A stretch of DNA of 64,000 nt, from assembly GCA_003222155.1 (NCBI GenBank), contig QHUU01000054.1, positions 1-64,000 of the forward strand, in the 5' to 3' direction. Below the pieces are notes generated by a model. It ran no database searches, was not told where the DNA came from, and saw nothing but the letters and a program-made list of their open reading frames with translations. Within the stretch, counting starts at the first letter, position 1. Every line of letters starts with the position of its first letter. Origin of the DNA: Gemmatimonadota bacterium. Lineage in GTDB: Bacteria; Gemmatimonadota; Gemmatimonadetes; Gemmatimonadales; GWC2-71-9. The position numbers and the translations under genes are program-made. Of the stretch, positions 17,680 to 26,219 are shown piece by piece.

Positions 17680-18512
17680 GGGCGGCGATCGGCGTGATCG
17701 TCGCGCTCCTGACCGCCGGACCCGTCCGCCTGTCGGCCCAGACCGACACCCTCCGCGCCGTCGCGCTCCGCGTCGCCCAGACGCGGCCCGATTCTGGACG
17801 GGCCATGATGCGGCGCCTGCTGGCCAGCCTGTCGCCGCGGGATTCGCTGTACCCCGGCGCGCTCTTCACGGCCGGGATGCTGGCGCCGGACGCCGGCCTG
17901 ATCGCCACCAACCTGCAGCGTGTGGTGGTGGAATACGGTCAGTCGGTGTGGGCGGACTCGGCCCTCGTGGCGGTCGCCAAGCTGTACTTCGCCCAGGGCG
18001 ACCTGGCCGCGACCACCCAGGCGGCGGAGCGGCTGAGGCGCGACTATCCGGACTCGCCGCTCAGGCCCCGCGCCGATTTCACGGGTGCGCGCGCCTACTT
18101 CGACATGAAGGACGACGTGCACGGCTGTGCGCTCATCCGCGAAGCCCTGGACGGGGCCGGCGCGGACGTGGAGTTCCGGAATCAGGTGTCCTTCTACACC
18201 CCGCGCTGCGCCGCCATCCCGGTCGGCCCGGCGGCCGCTACACCCGCGACGGCGGGCGACAGCCAGGCGAAGCCCGTGGGGCCCGCGGCGACCTACGCCG
18301 TGCAAGTCCTCGCCGTCAAGAGCGCGTCGCAAGTCGACGAGATGCTCACGCGCCTCAAGGTCATGGGCTTCGACGCGCGCGTGGTGCGGGATACGAGCGG
18401 TCTCTTCAAGGTGCGCGTGGGGCGCTACGCGACGCACGACGAGGCGGCGCAGGTGCAGCGGCGCCTCAAGACCCGGCTGGGAGGGCAGCCGTTCGTGGTG
18501 GAGGAGCCGTGA
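17676..18512 (+). CDS. Secreted SPOR-domain protein
   Basis: GTG 17676 overlaps the holA stop. The 278-residue protein has a signal peptide (about 1-21, ending RLSAQ), a helical TPR-like middle (about 60-165), an Ala/Pro/Thr linker, and a C-terminal SPOR domain (about 205-278: TYAVQVLAVKSASQVDEMLTR, GLFKVRVGRYATHDEAAQVQR). SPOR domains bind denuded septal peptidoglycan, so I expect a periplasmic role in division or wall remodelling. MutS overlaps its 3' end by 4 bp. Confidence 0.83.
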   Translation: MRAAIGVIVALLTAGPVRLSAQTDTLRAVALRVAQTRPDSGRAMMRRLLASLSPRDSLYPGALFTAGMLAPDAGLIATNLQRVVVEYGQSVWADSALVAVAKLYFAQGDLAATTQAAERLRRDYPDSPLRPRADFTGARAYFDMKDDVHGCALIREALDGAGADVEFRNQVSFYTPRCAAIPVGPAAATPATAGDSQAKPVGPAATYAVQVLAVKSASQVDEMLTRLKVMGFDARVVRDTSGLFKVRVGRYATHDEAAQVQRRLKTRLGGQPFVVEEP

Positions 18513-21112
18513 CGCCTCCCCGGGTCGAAGCCGACACGCCGCTGATGCAGCAGTATCGCGAGATCAAGGCGCGCCACCCGAATGCCATTCTCTTCTTCCG
18601 GATGGGCGACTTCTACGAGATGTTCGAGGACGACGCCCAGCTGGCGGCCCGCGAGCTCGGCCTCACCCTCACCTCCCGCAATAACGGGGGCGCCGCCGAA
18701 GTGCCGCTGGCCGGCGTACCGGTCAAGGCCGCCACCGACTACCTGCGCCGTCTGATCGCCCAGGGGCATCGCGTGGCGATCTGCGAGCAGGTGGAGGACC
18801 CCAAGCTCGCCAAAGGGCTGGTGCGGCGCGAAGTGGTCGAGACCGTCACGCCCGGCACGGTGCTCGCCGACGACTGGCTGGAGCGACGCCGCAACAACTT
18901 CTTGCTCGCGGTCGATGCGCGCGGCACTCCGGCCGGCCTGGCCGCGCTCGATCTGACCACCGGGGAGCTGCTGCTCGAGACCGCCGCAGCGGAAGAGCTG
19001 CCGGCGGTACTGGCACGCTACGAAGCTCCCGAAGTCGTCGTCCCGGCCGGGATGGTGCTCGCGGTGGCGGGCGCCGCGCGGACCGAGCGCGAGGCCTGGG
19101 AGTTCGATCCCGAGCTGGCGCGCGAGGACCTGACGCGCGCCTTCCGCGTGGCGTCGCTCGACGGGCTGGGGGTCGAGCCGGAGGACCGCCCCGCCCTCGG
19201 AGCGGCCGGCGCCCTGTTGCGCTATGCCCGTGAGCTCAAGCCGGGCGGCCTGCCGCACGTCGCCCGCCCCCGCATCGTGCGGCGCGGCGACCTGCTGCCG
19301 CTCGACGAGATGACCCGCCGCAACCTCGAGCTGGTGGAGCCGCTGCGCGTCGAGCCGGGAAGGAAGGGGACGACGCTGCTCGACGTGCTGGACCGCACCA
19401 TGACGCCGATGGGTGCGCGCCTGCTGCGGCGCTGGCTCCTGGCCCCGCTGGTCGAGGCGGCGACGATCAACGCCCGGCTCGATGCCGTGGACGTGCTCGC
19501 CGCGGACGCGCGCGGGCGCGACCGCCTGCGGGAGGCGCTCGACGGCGTGCGCGACCTCGAGCGCCTGGCGAGTCGGGCGGCGCTCGGGCGGGCCACGCCG
19601 CGCGAGCTGGGCGCCCTGCGCGACTCGCTGCTCCGCCTCCCGGACGTGCGGGGCGCGCTGGACGGCCTCGAAGCGCGCGGGCGGGCCGCGCTGCTCGAGC
19701 AGGCGGCGGACGGCTTCGACCTGCTCCAGGACCTGGGCGAGGAGCTCGGGCGCGCCCTGGTGGAGCGTCCGCCGGCCCAGGCGTCCGACGGGGATGCGGT
19801 GCGCGCCGGCTACGATCGCGAGCTGGACGAGCTCAAGGACGCCCGCGACGGCGGCAAGCACTACATCGCGGGACTGCAGGCGCGCGAGCGCGAGCGCACC
19901 GGGATCGCCTCGCTGAAGGTCGGGTTCAACAAGGTGTTCGGCTACTACATCGAGGTGACGAATCCGCACCGCGATCGCGTGCCCCCCGACTACGAACGGC
20001 GCCAGACCCTGACGGGCGCGGAGCGCTACGTCACGCCCGAGCTGAAGCAGTACGAGGCGAAGGTGCTCGGGGCCGAGGAGCGGATCGCGATCCGCGAGGC
20101 GGAGCTGGTCGACGCGCTGCGACACCGCGTCGCCGATGCGATCGGGCGCGTGCAAGCCACGGCCAGTGTGCTGGCGGGACTCGACGTGTGGAGCGCGCTC
20201 GCCGACGTGGCCCGGCGTGAGGGGTACGTGCGGCCGGAGGTGAACGACGGATTCACGATCGCCCTGGAGGGCAGCCGCCATCCGGTGGTCGAGCGGATGA
20301 TGGCGCGCGAGGCGTTCATCCCGAACGACGTGCTGCTCGACGGCCGAGGGCGGGTGATCCTGCTCACCGGTCCGAACATGGCCGGGAAGTCCACGCTGTT
20401 GCGCCAGGTCGGGCTGTGCGTGCTGCTCGCCCAGATGGGGGCGTTCGTGCCGGCGCGGCGGGCGGTGGTGGGCGTGGTGGACCGGCTGTTCACGCGCGTG
20501 GGAGCGTCCGACAATCTGGTGCGCGGCCAGTCGACCTTCATGGTGGAGATGAGCGAGACGAGCGCGATCCTGCACGGCGCCAGCGCGCGCAGCCTGGTGC
20601 TGCTCGACGAGATCGGGCGGGGGACGTCCACCTACGACGGCGTGGCCATCGCCTGGGCGGTGACGGAGTTCCTCCACAACACGATCGGCTGCAAGACCGT
20701 CTTCGCGACGCATTATCACGAGTTGACCCAGCTCACCGAGGAGCTGGCCCACGCGCGCAACTTCAACGTCGCGGTGCGGGAGGCGGGCGACGAGATCGTA
20801 TTCCTCCACCGGCTCGAGCCGGGCGGCGCCGATCGGTCCTACGGCATTCACGTGGGACAGCTCGCCGGACTCCCGGCGCCGGTGGTGGGGCGGGCGTGGC
20901 AGGTGCTGAAGCTGCTCGAGGCCGGGCATCACGTGGCGCGGCAGGCGTCTCCCGCGCCGCCCGACGCGACGCAGCTCGGCCTGTTCGCCCCGGCCCCTCC
21001 GCACCCCCTGCTGCGGGAGCTGGACGGCCTGAACGTGGACGCGTTGTCGCCGCTCGAGGCGTTGAACCGCCTCGCGGCGTGGAAGAAGCAGCGGGAGGAG
21101 GAGGGAGCGTGA
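18509..21112 (+). CDS. mutS: DNA mismatch repair protein MutS
   Basis: The 867-residue protein starts at GTG 18509. The mismatch-contacting FYE motif is at residues 35-37 in RMGDFYEMF. The core and clamp domains follow, with FGYYIEVTNPHRDRVP. The ATPase has Walker A GPNMAGKST (about 621) and Walker B LVLLDEIGRGTSTYDG. Length and order are normal for MutS1. No mutL is visible in the window. Confidence 0.97.
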   Translation: MTPPRVEADTPLMQQYREIKARHPNAILFFRMGDFYEMFEDDAQLAARELGLTLTSRNNGGAAEVPLAGVPVKAATDYLRRLIAQGHRVAICEQVEDPKLAKGLVRREVVETVTPGTVLADDWLERRRNNFLLAVDARGTPAGLAALDLTTGELLLETAAAEELPAVLARYEAPEVVVPAGMVLAVAGAARTEREAWEFDPELAREDLTRAFRVASLDGLGVEPEDRPALGAAGALLRYARELKPGGLPHVARPRIVRRGDLLPLDEMTRRNLELVEPLRVEPGRKGTTLLDVLDRTMTPMGARLLRRWLLAPLVEAATINARLDAVDVLAADARGRDRLREALDGVRDLERLASRAALGRATPRELGALRDSLLRLPDVRGALDGLEARGRAALLEQAADGFDLLQDLGEELGRALVERPPAQASDGDAVRAGYDRELDELKDARDGGKHYIAGLQARERERTGIASLKVGFNKVFGYYIEVTNPHRDRVPPDYERRQTLTGAERYVTPELKQYEAKVLGAEERIAIREAELVDALRHRVADAIGRVQATASVLAGLDVWSALADVARREGYVRPEVNDGFTIALEGSRHPVVERMMAREAFIPNDVLLDGRGRVILLTGPNMAGKSTLLRQVGLCVLLAQMGAFVPARRAVVGVVDRLFTRVGASDNLVRGQSTFMVEMSETSAILHGASARSLVLLDEIGRGTSTYDGVAIAWAVTEFLHNTIGCKTVFATHYHELTQLTEELAHARNFNVAVREAGDEIVFLHRLEPGGADRSYGIHVGQLAGLPAPVVGRAWQVLKLLEAGHHVARQASPAPPDATQLGLFAPAPPHPLLRELDGLNVDALSPLEALNRLAAWKKQREEEGA

Positions 21113-21723
21113 GGGCGTGGCGCAGCGCGCTCACCGGCGCGGTGGCGCTGGGGGTAGCGGCGTGCGGCAAGTCGCGGTCGGGGGACCAGACCGGGGGCGG
21201 GGAACCGGCGAGCGGGCCGCCCGACCAGGAGCCGCCCGTGGCGGTCAACGGCGACTCGCCCATCCAGTATCCGCCCCGGCTGTACGACCAGAAGGTGGAA
21301 GGCGACGTGGTGCTCCGCTTGTTCGTCGACTCCACCGGGCGACTCGCCGCCGAGTCGAGTCGCGTGGCCGAATCGAGCGGCTACCCGGCGCTCGATTCGG
21401 CGGCGCTCTCCGGGTCGCGTCGGCTGCGGTTCACCCCGGCCCGGCGCCACGGCTTGCCGATCGCGACGGCGTTCCTCCAGCCGATCGAGTTCCACCACCC
21501 CCAGGCCGGCGGATCGGTGCGCAAGGGCGAGCCGGACACGGTGAGGCCGCGGGCCGCGCCGGTGCGTGCTCCGACCCCGACCCCGCCCGTCGCGCCGGTG
21601 CGGGCGCCGCGACGCGACACCACGGCGGTACGGCGCGACACGTCCCCGTCTCCCGCCGACACGACGCGCGCGGTCCCGGAGAGCGCGGGCGCGAAGCCGG
21701 ACACGAATGCCACCCCACACTGA
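21109..21723 (+). CDS. TonB C-terminal-domain lipoprotein-like protein
   Basis: The 204-residue protein starts at GTG 21109. It has a lipobox-like GVAAC near residue 17-21, a TonB-family domain (about 45-130: YPPRLYDQKVEGDVVLRLFV, ALDSAALSGSRRLRFTPARR), and a long Pro/Thr/Asp tail. The normal TonB order (membrane anchor, Pro-rich span, C-terminal domain) is reversed because the low-complexity tail is C-terminal. It may act as an energy transducer or a periplasmic binding protein; there is no adjacent exbB/exbD. Confidence 0.75.
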   Translation: MRAWRSALTGAVALGVAACGKSRSGDQTGGGEPASGPPDQEPPVAVNGDSPIQYPPRLYDQKVEGDVVLRLFVDSTGRLAAESSRVAESSGYPALDSAALSGSRRLRFTPARRHGLPIATAFLQPIEFHHPQAGGSVRKGEPDTVRPRAAPVRAPTPTPPVAPVRAPRRDTTAVRRDTSPSPADTTRAVPESAGAKPDTNATPH

Positions 21724-23092
21724 GCCGTATGGGAACATTCTCGAGACGATCGGCTGGACGCCGCTGGTCCGGCTGAACCGGGTCACCCAGGGCCTCCGCA
21801 CGCCGGTCTACGCCAAAGCGGAATTCTTCAACCCCGGGGGCTCGGTGAAAGACCGCATCGGGCTCGCGATGATCGAGGCCGCGGAGCGCGAGGGGCGGCT
21901 CAAGCCGGGGGGACTGGTGGTCGAGGCGACGTCGGGGAACACCGGCGTCGGGCTGGCGTTGGCCGCCGCGGTGAAGGGCTACCACTGCATCTTCACGATG
22001 CCGGACAAGATGTCGCAGGAAAAAGCCCGCCTGCTGCGCGCGCTCGGGGCCGAGGTGATCATCACGCCGACCGCGGTTCCGCCGGACCACCCGGACAACT
22101 ACATCGTGAAGGGGCGCGCCATCGCGGCGGCGCACCCGAACGCGATCTTCGCGGACCAGCACTACAACCCCGTCAACCCCGACGTGCACTACCGCACGAC
22201 CGGCCCGGAGATCTGGGAGCAGACCGCAGGCAGAATCACGCACTTCGTGTGCGCTCCGGGCACGGGGGGCACCGTGAGCGGGGCCGGGCGCTATCTCAAG
22301 GAGCAGCGCCCGACCATCCGCGTGATCGCCGGCGACCCCGTCGGCTCGATCTATTCGGACTACGCGCGGACACACCACAAGACCGAAGGCCGTCCCTACA
22401 AGGTGGAAGGCATCGGCGGCGACAAGATTCCAAGCTCGCTGCATTGGGACGTGATCGACGAGTGGGTCACGGTGTCCGACAAGGACGCGATGCTCCTGGT
22501 GCGACGCCTGGCCAAGGAGGAAGGCCTGTTCGCCGGCGGCTCGACCGGGGTGAACGTCGTGGCGGCGTTGGAGGTGGCGCGTCGGGTGAACGATCCGCAG
22601 GCACTCGTGGTCACGGTACTCGCGGACACGGGAGAGCGCTATCTCTCCAAAGTATTCAACGATGAATGGCTGCGCGAGAACCAGATCCTCGACGCCGAGC
22701 GCGTGTCGGTGGCGCAGCTGCTCGAGGCGCGAAACTCCGGCGCCCCACCGCTGATCTCCGTCCCGCCGACCGCGACGGTACGCCAGGCGCTGAACCTCAT
22801 GAGCACCTATAACGTGTCGCAGCTGCCGGTGCTGGACGGCGGCGACGGCGTGGGTGCCGTCGCAGAGCCGGTCCTGATGGCGCGCGCGCTCGAGGAGCCC
22901 GCCACACTCGACCGGCCGGTTCAGGAAGTGATGGACGCGCCGTACCCGGTGGTGGATGCGGATCTCCCGGTGGAGCGGCTCACGACGCTGCTCTCGCGCG
23001 AAACGCCCGCGGCGCTGGTGCGGCGCGAGGGGAAGATCGCGGGGATCGTCACGCGGTACGACGTGCTGCACCAGCTGGCCGGAATCCGCTGA
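21707..23092 (+). CDS. Cystathionine beta-synthase / cysteine synthase with CBS pair
   Basis: The 461-residue protein is a fold-type II PLP enzyme. The PLP lysine is K48 in NPGGSVKDR, the phosphate loop is TSGNTG (about 76), and GTGGTVSGAGRYLKE binds the PLP phosphate. The C-terminus (about 340-461) is a tandem CBS-domain module, as in cystathionine beta-synthases, which make cystathionine from homocysteine and serine. A cysteine-synthase role cannot be excluded. It overlaps the TonB-like gene by 17 bp and ddl by 1 bp. Confidence 0.88.
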   Translation: MPPHTEPYGNILETIGWTPLVRLNRVTQGLRTPVYAKAEFFNPGGSVKDRIGLAMIEAAEREGRLKPGGLVVEATSGNTGVGLALAAAVKGYHCIFTMPDKMSQEKARLLRALGAEVIITPTAVPPDHPDNYIVKGRAIAAAHPNAIFADQHYNPVNPDVHYRTTGPEIWEQTAGRITHFVCAPGTGGTVSGAGRYLKEQRPTIRVIAGDPVGSIYSDYARTHHKTEGRPYKVEGIGGDKIPSSLHWDVIDEWVTVSDKDAMLLVRRLAKEEGLFAGGSTGVNVVAALEVARRVNDPQALVVTVLADTGERYLSKVFNDEWLRENQILDAERVSVAQLLEARNSGAPPLISVPPTATVRQALNLMSTYNVSQLPVLDGGDGVGAVAEPVLMARALEEPATLDRPVQEVMDAPYPVVDADLPVERLTTLLSRETPAALVRREGKIAGIVTRYDVLHQLAGIR

Positions 23093-24123
23093 TGCGCGTC
23101 GGCGTGCTCACGGGGGGCGCGTCCGCCGAGCGCACCGTGGCGTTCGCCGGTGCGGCGCAGATCGTCGAGGCGTTGCGGGGCCGGGGCCACACCGTGACGG
23201 TCGTGGACACGGTGACCGGCCTGCTCGGTCCCGCCGACGAGCGGCGCCTGCTCACAACGGCGGTCGGACGCGAGCCGCCCGCGGTGGCGGAGCTCGACGA
23301 GCGCGAGCGCGCGATGCTGTCGAACGGGCTCGCGTCGCTGCCGGCGGTACGGGACGCAGACGTGCTGTTCCTCTGCCTGCACGCCGGCCGCGGAGAGGGC
23401 GGGACGCTCCAGGCGGTGCTCGACGTGATCGGCGTTCCGTATACCGGCAGCGGCGCGCTCGCGAGCGCGCTCGCGATGGACAAGGATCTCGCGAAGCGGC
23501 TGTTCCGGGCTGCGGGAGTGCCCGTGCCGGCCTGGTTCATGGCGCCCCCCCCGGTGGCCCCCGAGGACGTGACCACGGCCCTGGGCTGGCCGGTGATCGT
23601 GAAGCCCTCCAACATGGGCTCGTCCGTGGGCATGTCCCTGGTGCGCAACGCCGAGGGGCTGGACGCGGCCGTCACGCTGGCACGCGCGTACGATGCGGAG
23701 GTCATGGCCGAGCAGTTCGTCCCCGGGCGAGAGCTGACCGTCGGGGTACTGGGCGATGTGCCGCTCCCGGTGGGGGAAATCATCCCGAAGCACGAGCTGT
23801 TCGACTACGAGTGCAAGTACACGCCGGGGATGTCGGAGGAGATCTTCCCCGCCAAGGTCGACACGACCCTGGCGCGTCAGCTGCAGGAGCTGGCGCTGAC
23901 GGCGCACCGGGCGCTCAAACTCGGGGGATACTCGCGTGTTGACTTCCGGTTGAGCCCCGAGGGCGACATCTTTTGTCTCGAGGCCAACACGCTTCCCGGC
24001 ATGACGCGGACGAGCCTCCTGCCCCAGGCCGCCCGGGCGGCGGGGATCGAGTTCCCGGAGCTGTGCGAGCGGATCTGCCGGCTTGCGGGCGGTGGGAACT
24101 CGGGGAGCGCGCGCGGGGGATAA
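23092..24123 (+). CDS. ddl: D-alanine--D-alanine ligase
   Basis: The 343-residue ATP-grasp protein begins MRVGVLTGGASAERTVAFAG, the Ddl N-terminal motif. Substrate and ATP contacts are VLFLCLHAGRGEGGTLQAVLD, PYTGSGALASALAMDKDLAK, KPSNMGSSVGMS, and the metal-binding end FCLEANTLPGMTRTSLLPQAA. It makes the D-Ala-D-Ala dipeptide for peptidoglycan in the cytoplasm. It lies in an operon with mutS and CBS rather than with mur genes. Confidence 0.95.
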   Translation: MRVGVLTGGASAERTVAFAGAAQIVEALRGRGHTVTVVDTVTGLLGPADERRLLTTAVGREPPAVAELDERERAMLSNGLASLPAVRDADVLFLCLHAGRGEGGTLQAVLDVIGVPYTGSGALASALAMDKDLAKRLFRAAGVPVPAWFMAPPPVAPEDVTTALGWPVIVKPSNMGSSVGMSLVRNAEGLDAAVTLARAYDAEVMAEQFVPGRELTVGVLGDVPLPVGEIIPKHELFDYECKYTPGMSEEIFPAKVDTTLARQLQELALTAHRALKLGGYSRVDFRLSPEGDIFCLEANTLPGMTRTSLLPQAARAAGIEFPELCERICRLAGGGNSGSARGG

Positions 24124-24130
24124 TTACAGG

Positions 24131-24949
24131 ATGGTCCCGCAGCGGATGTTCGGTATGACGCCATGGGTGCGGCGGCTGATCGTCGCCAACCTGGTCGTGT
24201 TCCTGCTCCAGATGACGATCTTCGTCAACCCGTGGTTCGTGGCGACGTTCGGGTTCGCGCCGCTGGACGCGCTGGCGCGGCCCTGGACGTTCGTCACCTA
24301 CGCGTTCATCCACGCCAACTTCCTGCATCTCGCGTTCAACCTGCTGGCGCTGTTCGTGTTCGGGCCGCCCGTGGAAGAGCGGATGGGCGGGGGGTCGTTC
24401 CTCGCGTACTACGGGCTGTGCGCGCTGGGAGGCGCCGCCCTGTCCTTCGCCCTGGCAATGACGTTTCAGCAGGTGCAGCTCGTGGTGGGCGCGTCGGCGG
24501 CGGTGTACGGCGTGATGCTGGCGTTCGCGTGGGCCTGGCCCGATCAGCCCATTTCCGTGTTCCCGCTCCCCGAGCCGATCGCCGCGAAATGGCTGGTGAC
24601 GTTCGCGGTGGCGATTTCGCTCGTGCCGGCGCTCAACCAGGGCGTGGCTTACCTCGCGCACTTGGGTGGCTTCGCGGCCGGCTTCCTCTACCTGAAGGCA
24701 GCGGACTGGCGCCTCGCGCGGGCCGAGCGGCATCTCCGCCGCGCGACGGAGCCGAGCGTGCTGGTGCACCCCGCCCGCGCGGCGCGCGCCAGCGCCGCCC
24801 CCAAGCCGCGCCGGGCCGAACGCGATCCGGCGCAGGCGGAAATCGACCGCGTGCTCGACAAGATCTCGGCCCGCGGGATCGAGAGCCTCACACCTGCGGA
24901 GCGGCGTTTTCTCACCGAAATGAGCCGCAAGATGCGCGGCCGGACATGA
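24131..24949 (+). CDS. Rhomboid-family intramembrane serine protease
   Basis: The 272-residue protein has about six membrane helices. The rhomboid signatures are HANFLHLAFNLLAL (helix 2, N70), GASAAVYG with the catalytic Ser at residue 122, and AHLGGFAAGF with the catalytic His at residue 176. The catalytic dyad is complete. A basic cytoplasmic tail (about 190-272) has charged heptads ending DKISARGIESLTPAERRFLTE, a motif often seen in bacterial rhomboid tails. I chose ATG 24131, 7 bp after ddl. Confidence 0.92.
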   Translation: MVPQRMFGMTPWVRRLIVANLVVFLLQMTIFVNPWFVATFGFAPLDALARPWTFVTYAFIHANFLHLAFNLLALFVFGPPVEERMGGGSFLAYYGLCALGGAALSFALAMTFQQVQLVVGASAAVYGVMLAFAWAWPDQPISVFPLPEPIAAKWLVTFAVAISLVPALNQGVAYLAHLGGFAAGFLYLKAADWRLARAERHLRRATEPSVLVHPARAARASAAPKPRRAERDPAQAEIDRVLDKISARGIESLTPAERRFLTEMSRKMRGRT

Positions 24950-25073
24950 GCGGCGCCGGCTAGAACCCGCACGCTGAAAAGTCAAGGAGCGCGTCACGCG
25001 CCGGCCGGCGGTCGGCGAGGGGCGCGCGCTTGTCTCCGGCGGGGCCGATTCCCAAATTGAGGCCGGCCGCTCC

Positions 25074-26018
25074 ATGCTCGTCAACCTCGTGCCGGAGTTC
25101 CTCGCGGTGCTCGCCGCGCCCGACCCCCCCGCGGCCTATCACGATTATCTCGAGCGGCACAAGCCCGTGCTGCAGGGCTACTGGCACAACTACGTCCTCG
25201 ACCCGACCTCGCCGCACGCGGAGCGGGTGATTGCCACAGCGCTGCGCGCGGAGCGCGCCGATCTCGAGCGGCTGCTCGACGACGTGGACGTCGCCGCGAT
25301 CGCCGACGACGCGCTGCGCCGCGCGCTCGAGCAGTTCGAGGCGGACTGCCCCGTCGACCTGTACCTGATGGTCGGCGTCGGGGCCGCCAACGCGGGGGAG
25401 CTGGTCGTGGGGGGGCGCGGCATCGCCTTCGTGTGTCTCGAGCACTTCACCGGCCGCGCCAACCCGCAGACCTATGGCATGGGACTCGCGCCGCACCTGT
25501 TGCCGCTGTGGATCGCGCACGAGGTGGCGCACGCGGTGCGCTACACCTCGCCCTCGAGCCGCGCCGACCTGCGGCGCCTGGTGGCGGACCTGCGCGGCTA
25601 CTATGACTACTGGGACACCGGGAGCCGGGCGAGCCTGCGCGAGCTGCTCGTGAACGAAGGGGTGGCGGTGGCCGGGGCCCAGGCGGTCGCCCCGGGGTTC
25701 GAGCCGTGGGAGTACTTCGGCTATACGCGACGCCAATACCGGCGCATCCGCGAGCTCGACGCCTTCCTGCGGCGCGCCGCCGCGCCGCTCTTGGACGAGT
25801 CGGGCCTGGGGTTGCGGTTGCGCTTTCTGTCGGGGGGGATGAGCCCCGCGGCCCGGATGATGAGCGGCAAGATGCTGCCGGAGCGCGCCGGTTACTATCT
25901 CGGTCTGCGGCTGGTGGAGAACTATCTCGCCGAGCGGGGGATTGCGTCCACGCTGCGCGCCGCGACGGCGGAGCTCCGCAAGGCCGACGAGCGCGCGCTG
26001 GGCATGCAGAGCGCATGA
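25074..26018 (+). CDS. Putative zinc-dependent protease (DUF2268-like)
   Basis: The 314-residue protein has a HEVAH zinc motif at residues 149-153 within PLWIAHEVAHAVRY, and ELLVNEGVAVAGAQ at about 190, where the Glu could be the third ligand. There is no clear signal peptide or membrane helix, so it is probably cytoplasmic. The arrangement resembles DUF2268 predicted metalloproteases; the substrate is unknown. The 124 bp between it and the rhomboid gene hold no gene I can see. Confidence 0.72.
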   Translation: MLVNLVPEFLAVLAAPDPPAAYHDYLERHKPVLQGYWHNYVLDPTSPHAERVIATALRAERADLERLLDDVDVAAIADDALRRALEQFEADCPVDLYLMVGVGAANAGELVVGGRGIAFVCLEHFTGRANPQTYGMGLAPHLLPLWIAHEVAHAVRYTSPSSRADLRRLVADLRGYYDYWDTGSRASLRELLVNEGVAVAGAQAVAPGFEPWEYFGYTRRQYRRIRELDAFLRRAAAPLLDESGLGLRLRFLSGGMSPAARMMSGKMLPERAGYYLGLRLVENYLAERGIASTLRAATAELRKADERALGMQSA

Positions 26019-26215
26019 GTCCGCGGGCGAAGGCGGAGCGGCGCCGCAACCGGCCGTTGCGCGAGGTGCTGGACGAGTTGCTGGCGCACACGCGCGAGCT
26101 CGTGCGGCGCGCCAAGGAGATGACGCCCGCCGAGTTCGACTACGCGCAGCAGCGCCTCGAATGGCTGGCGGACGAGGTGTGGCGCGTCGCCACGGGCGAG
26201 CGGCCTCCGGGGTAA
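26015..26215 (+). CDS. Small charged protein of unknown function
   Basis: The 66-residue protein overlaps the protease gene by 4 bp (ATGA), which supports it as a real gene. It is mostly helical and strongly charged (PLREVLDELLAHTRELVRRA, EFDYAQQRLEWLADEVWRVA) and has no signal peptide or cysteine. I do not recognise a family. Coupling suggests it partners or regulates the protease. Confidence 0.68.
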   Translation: MSPRAKAERRRNRPLREVLDELLAHTRELVRRAKEMTPAEFDYAQQRLEWLADEVWRVATGERPPG

Positions 26216-26219
26216 CGCG

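Noticed and set aside
18425-21004. A long minus-strand open frame opposite mutS
   Set aside because: The sense strand encodes a complete MutS with all motifs; the antisense product is low-complexity and Arg/His-rich.
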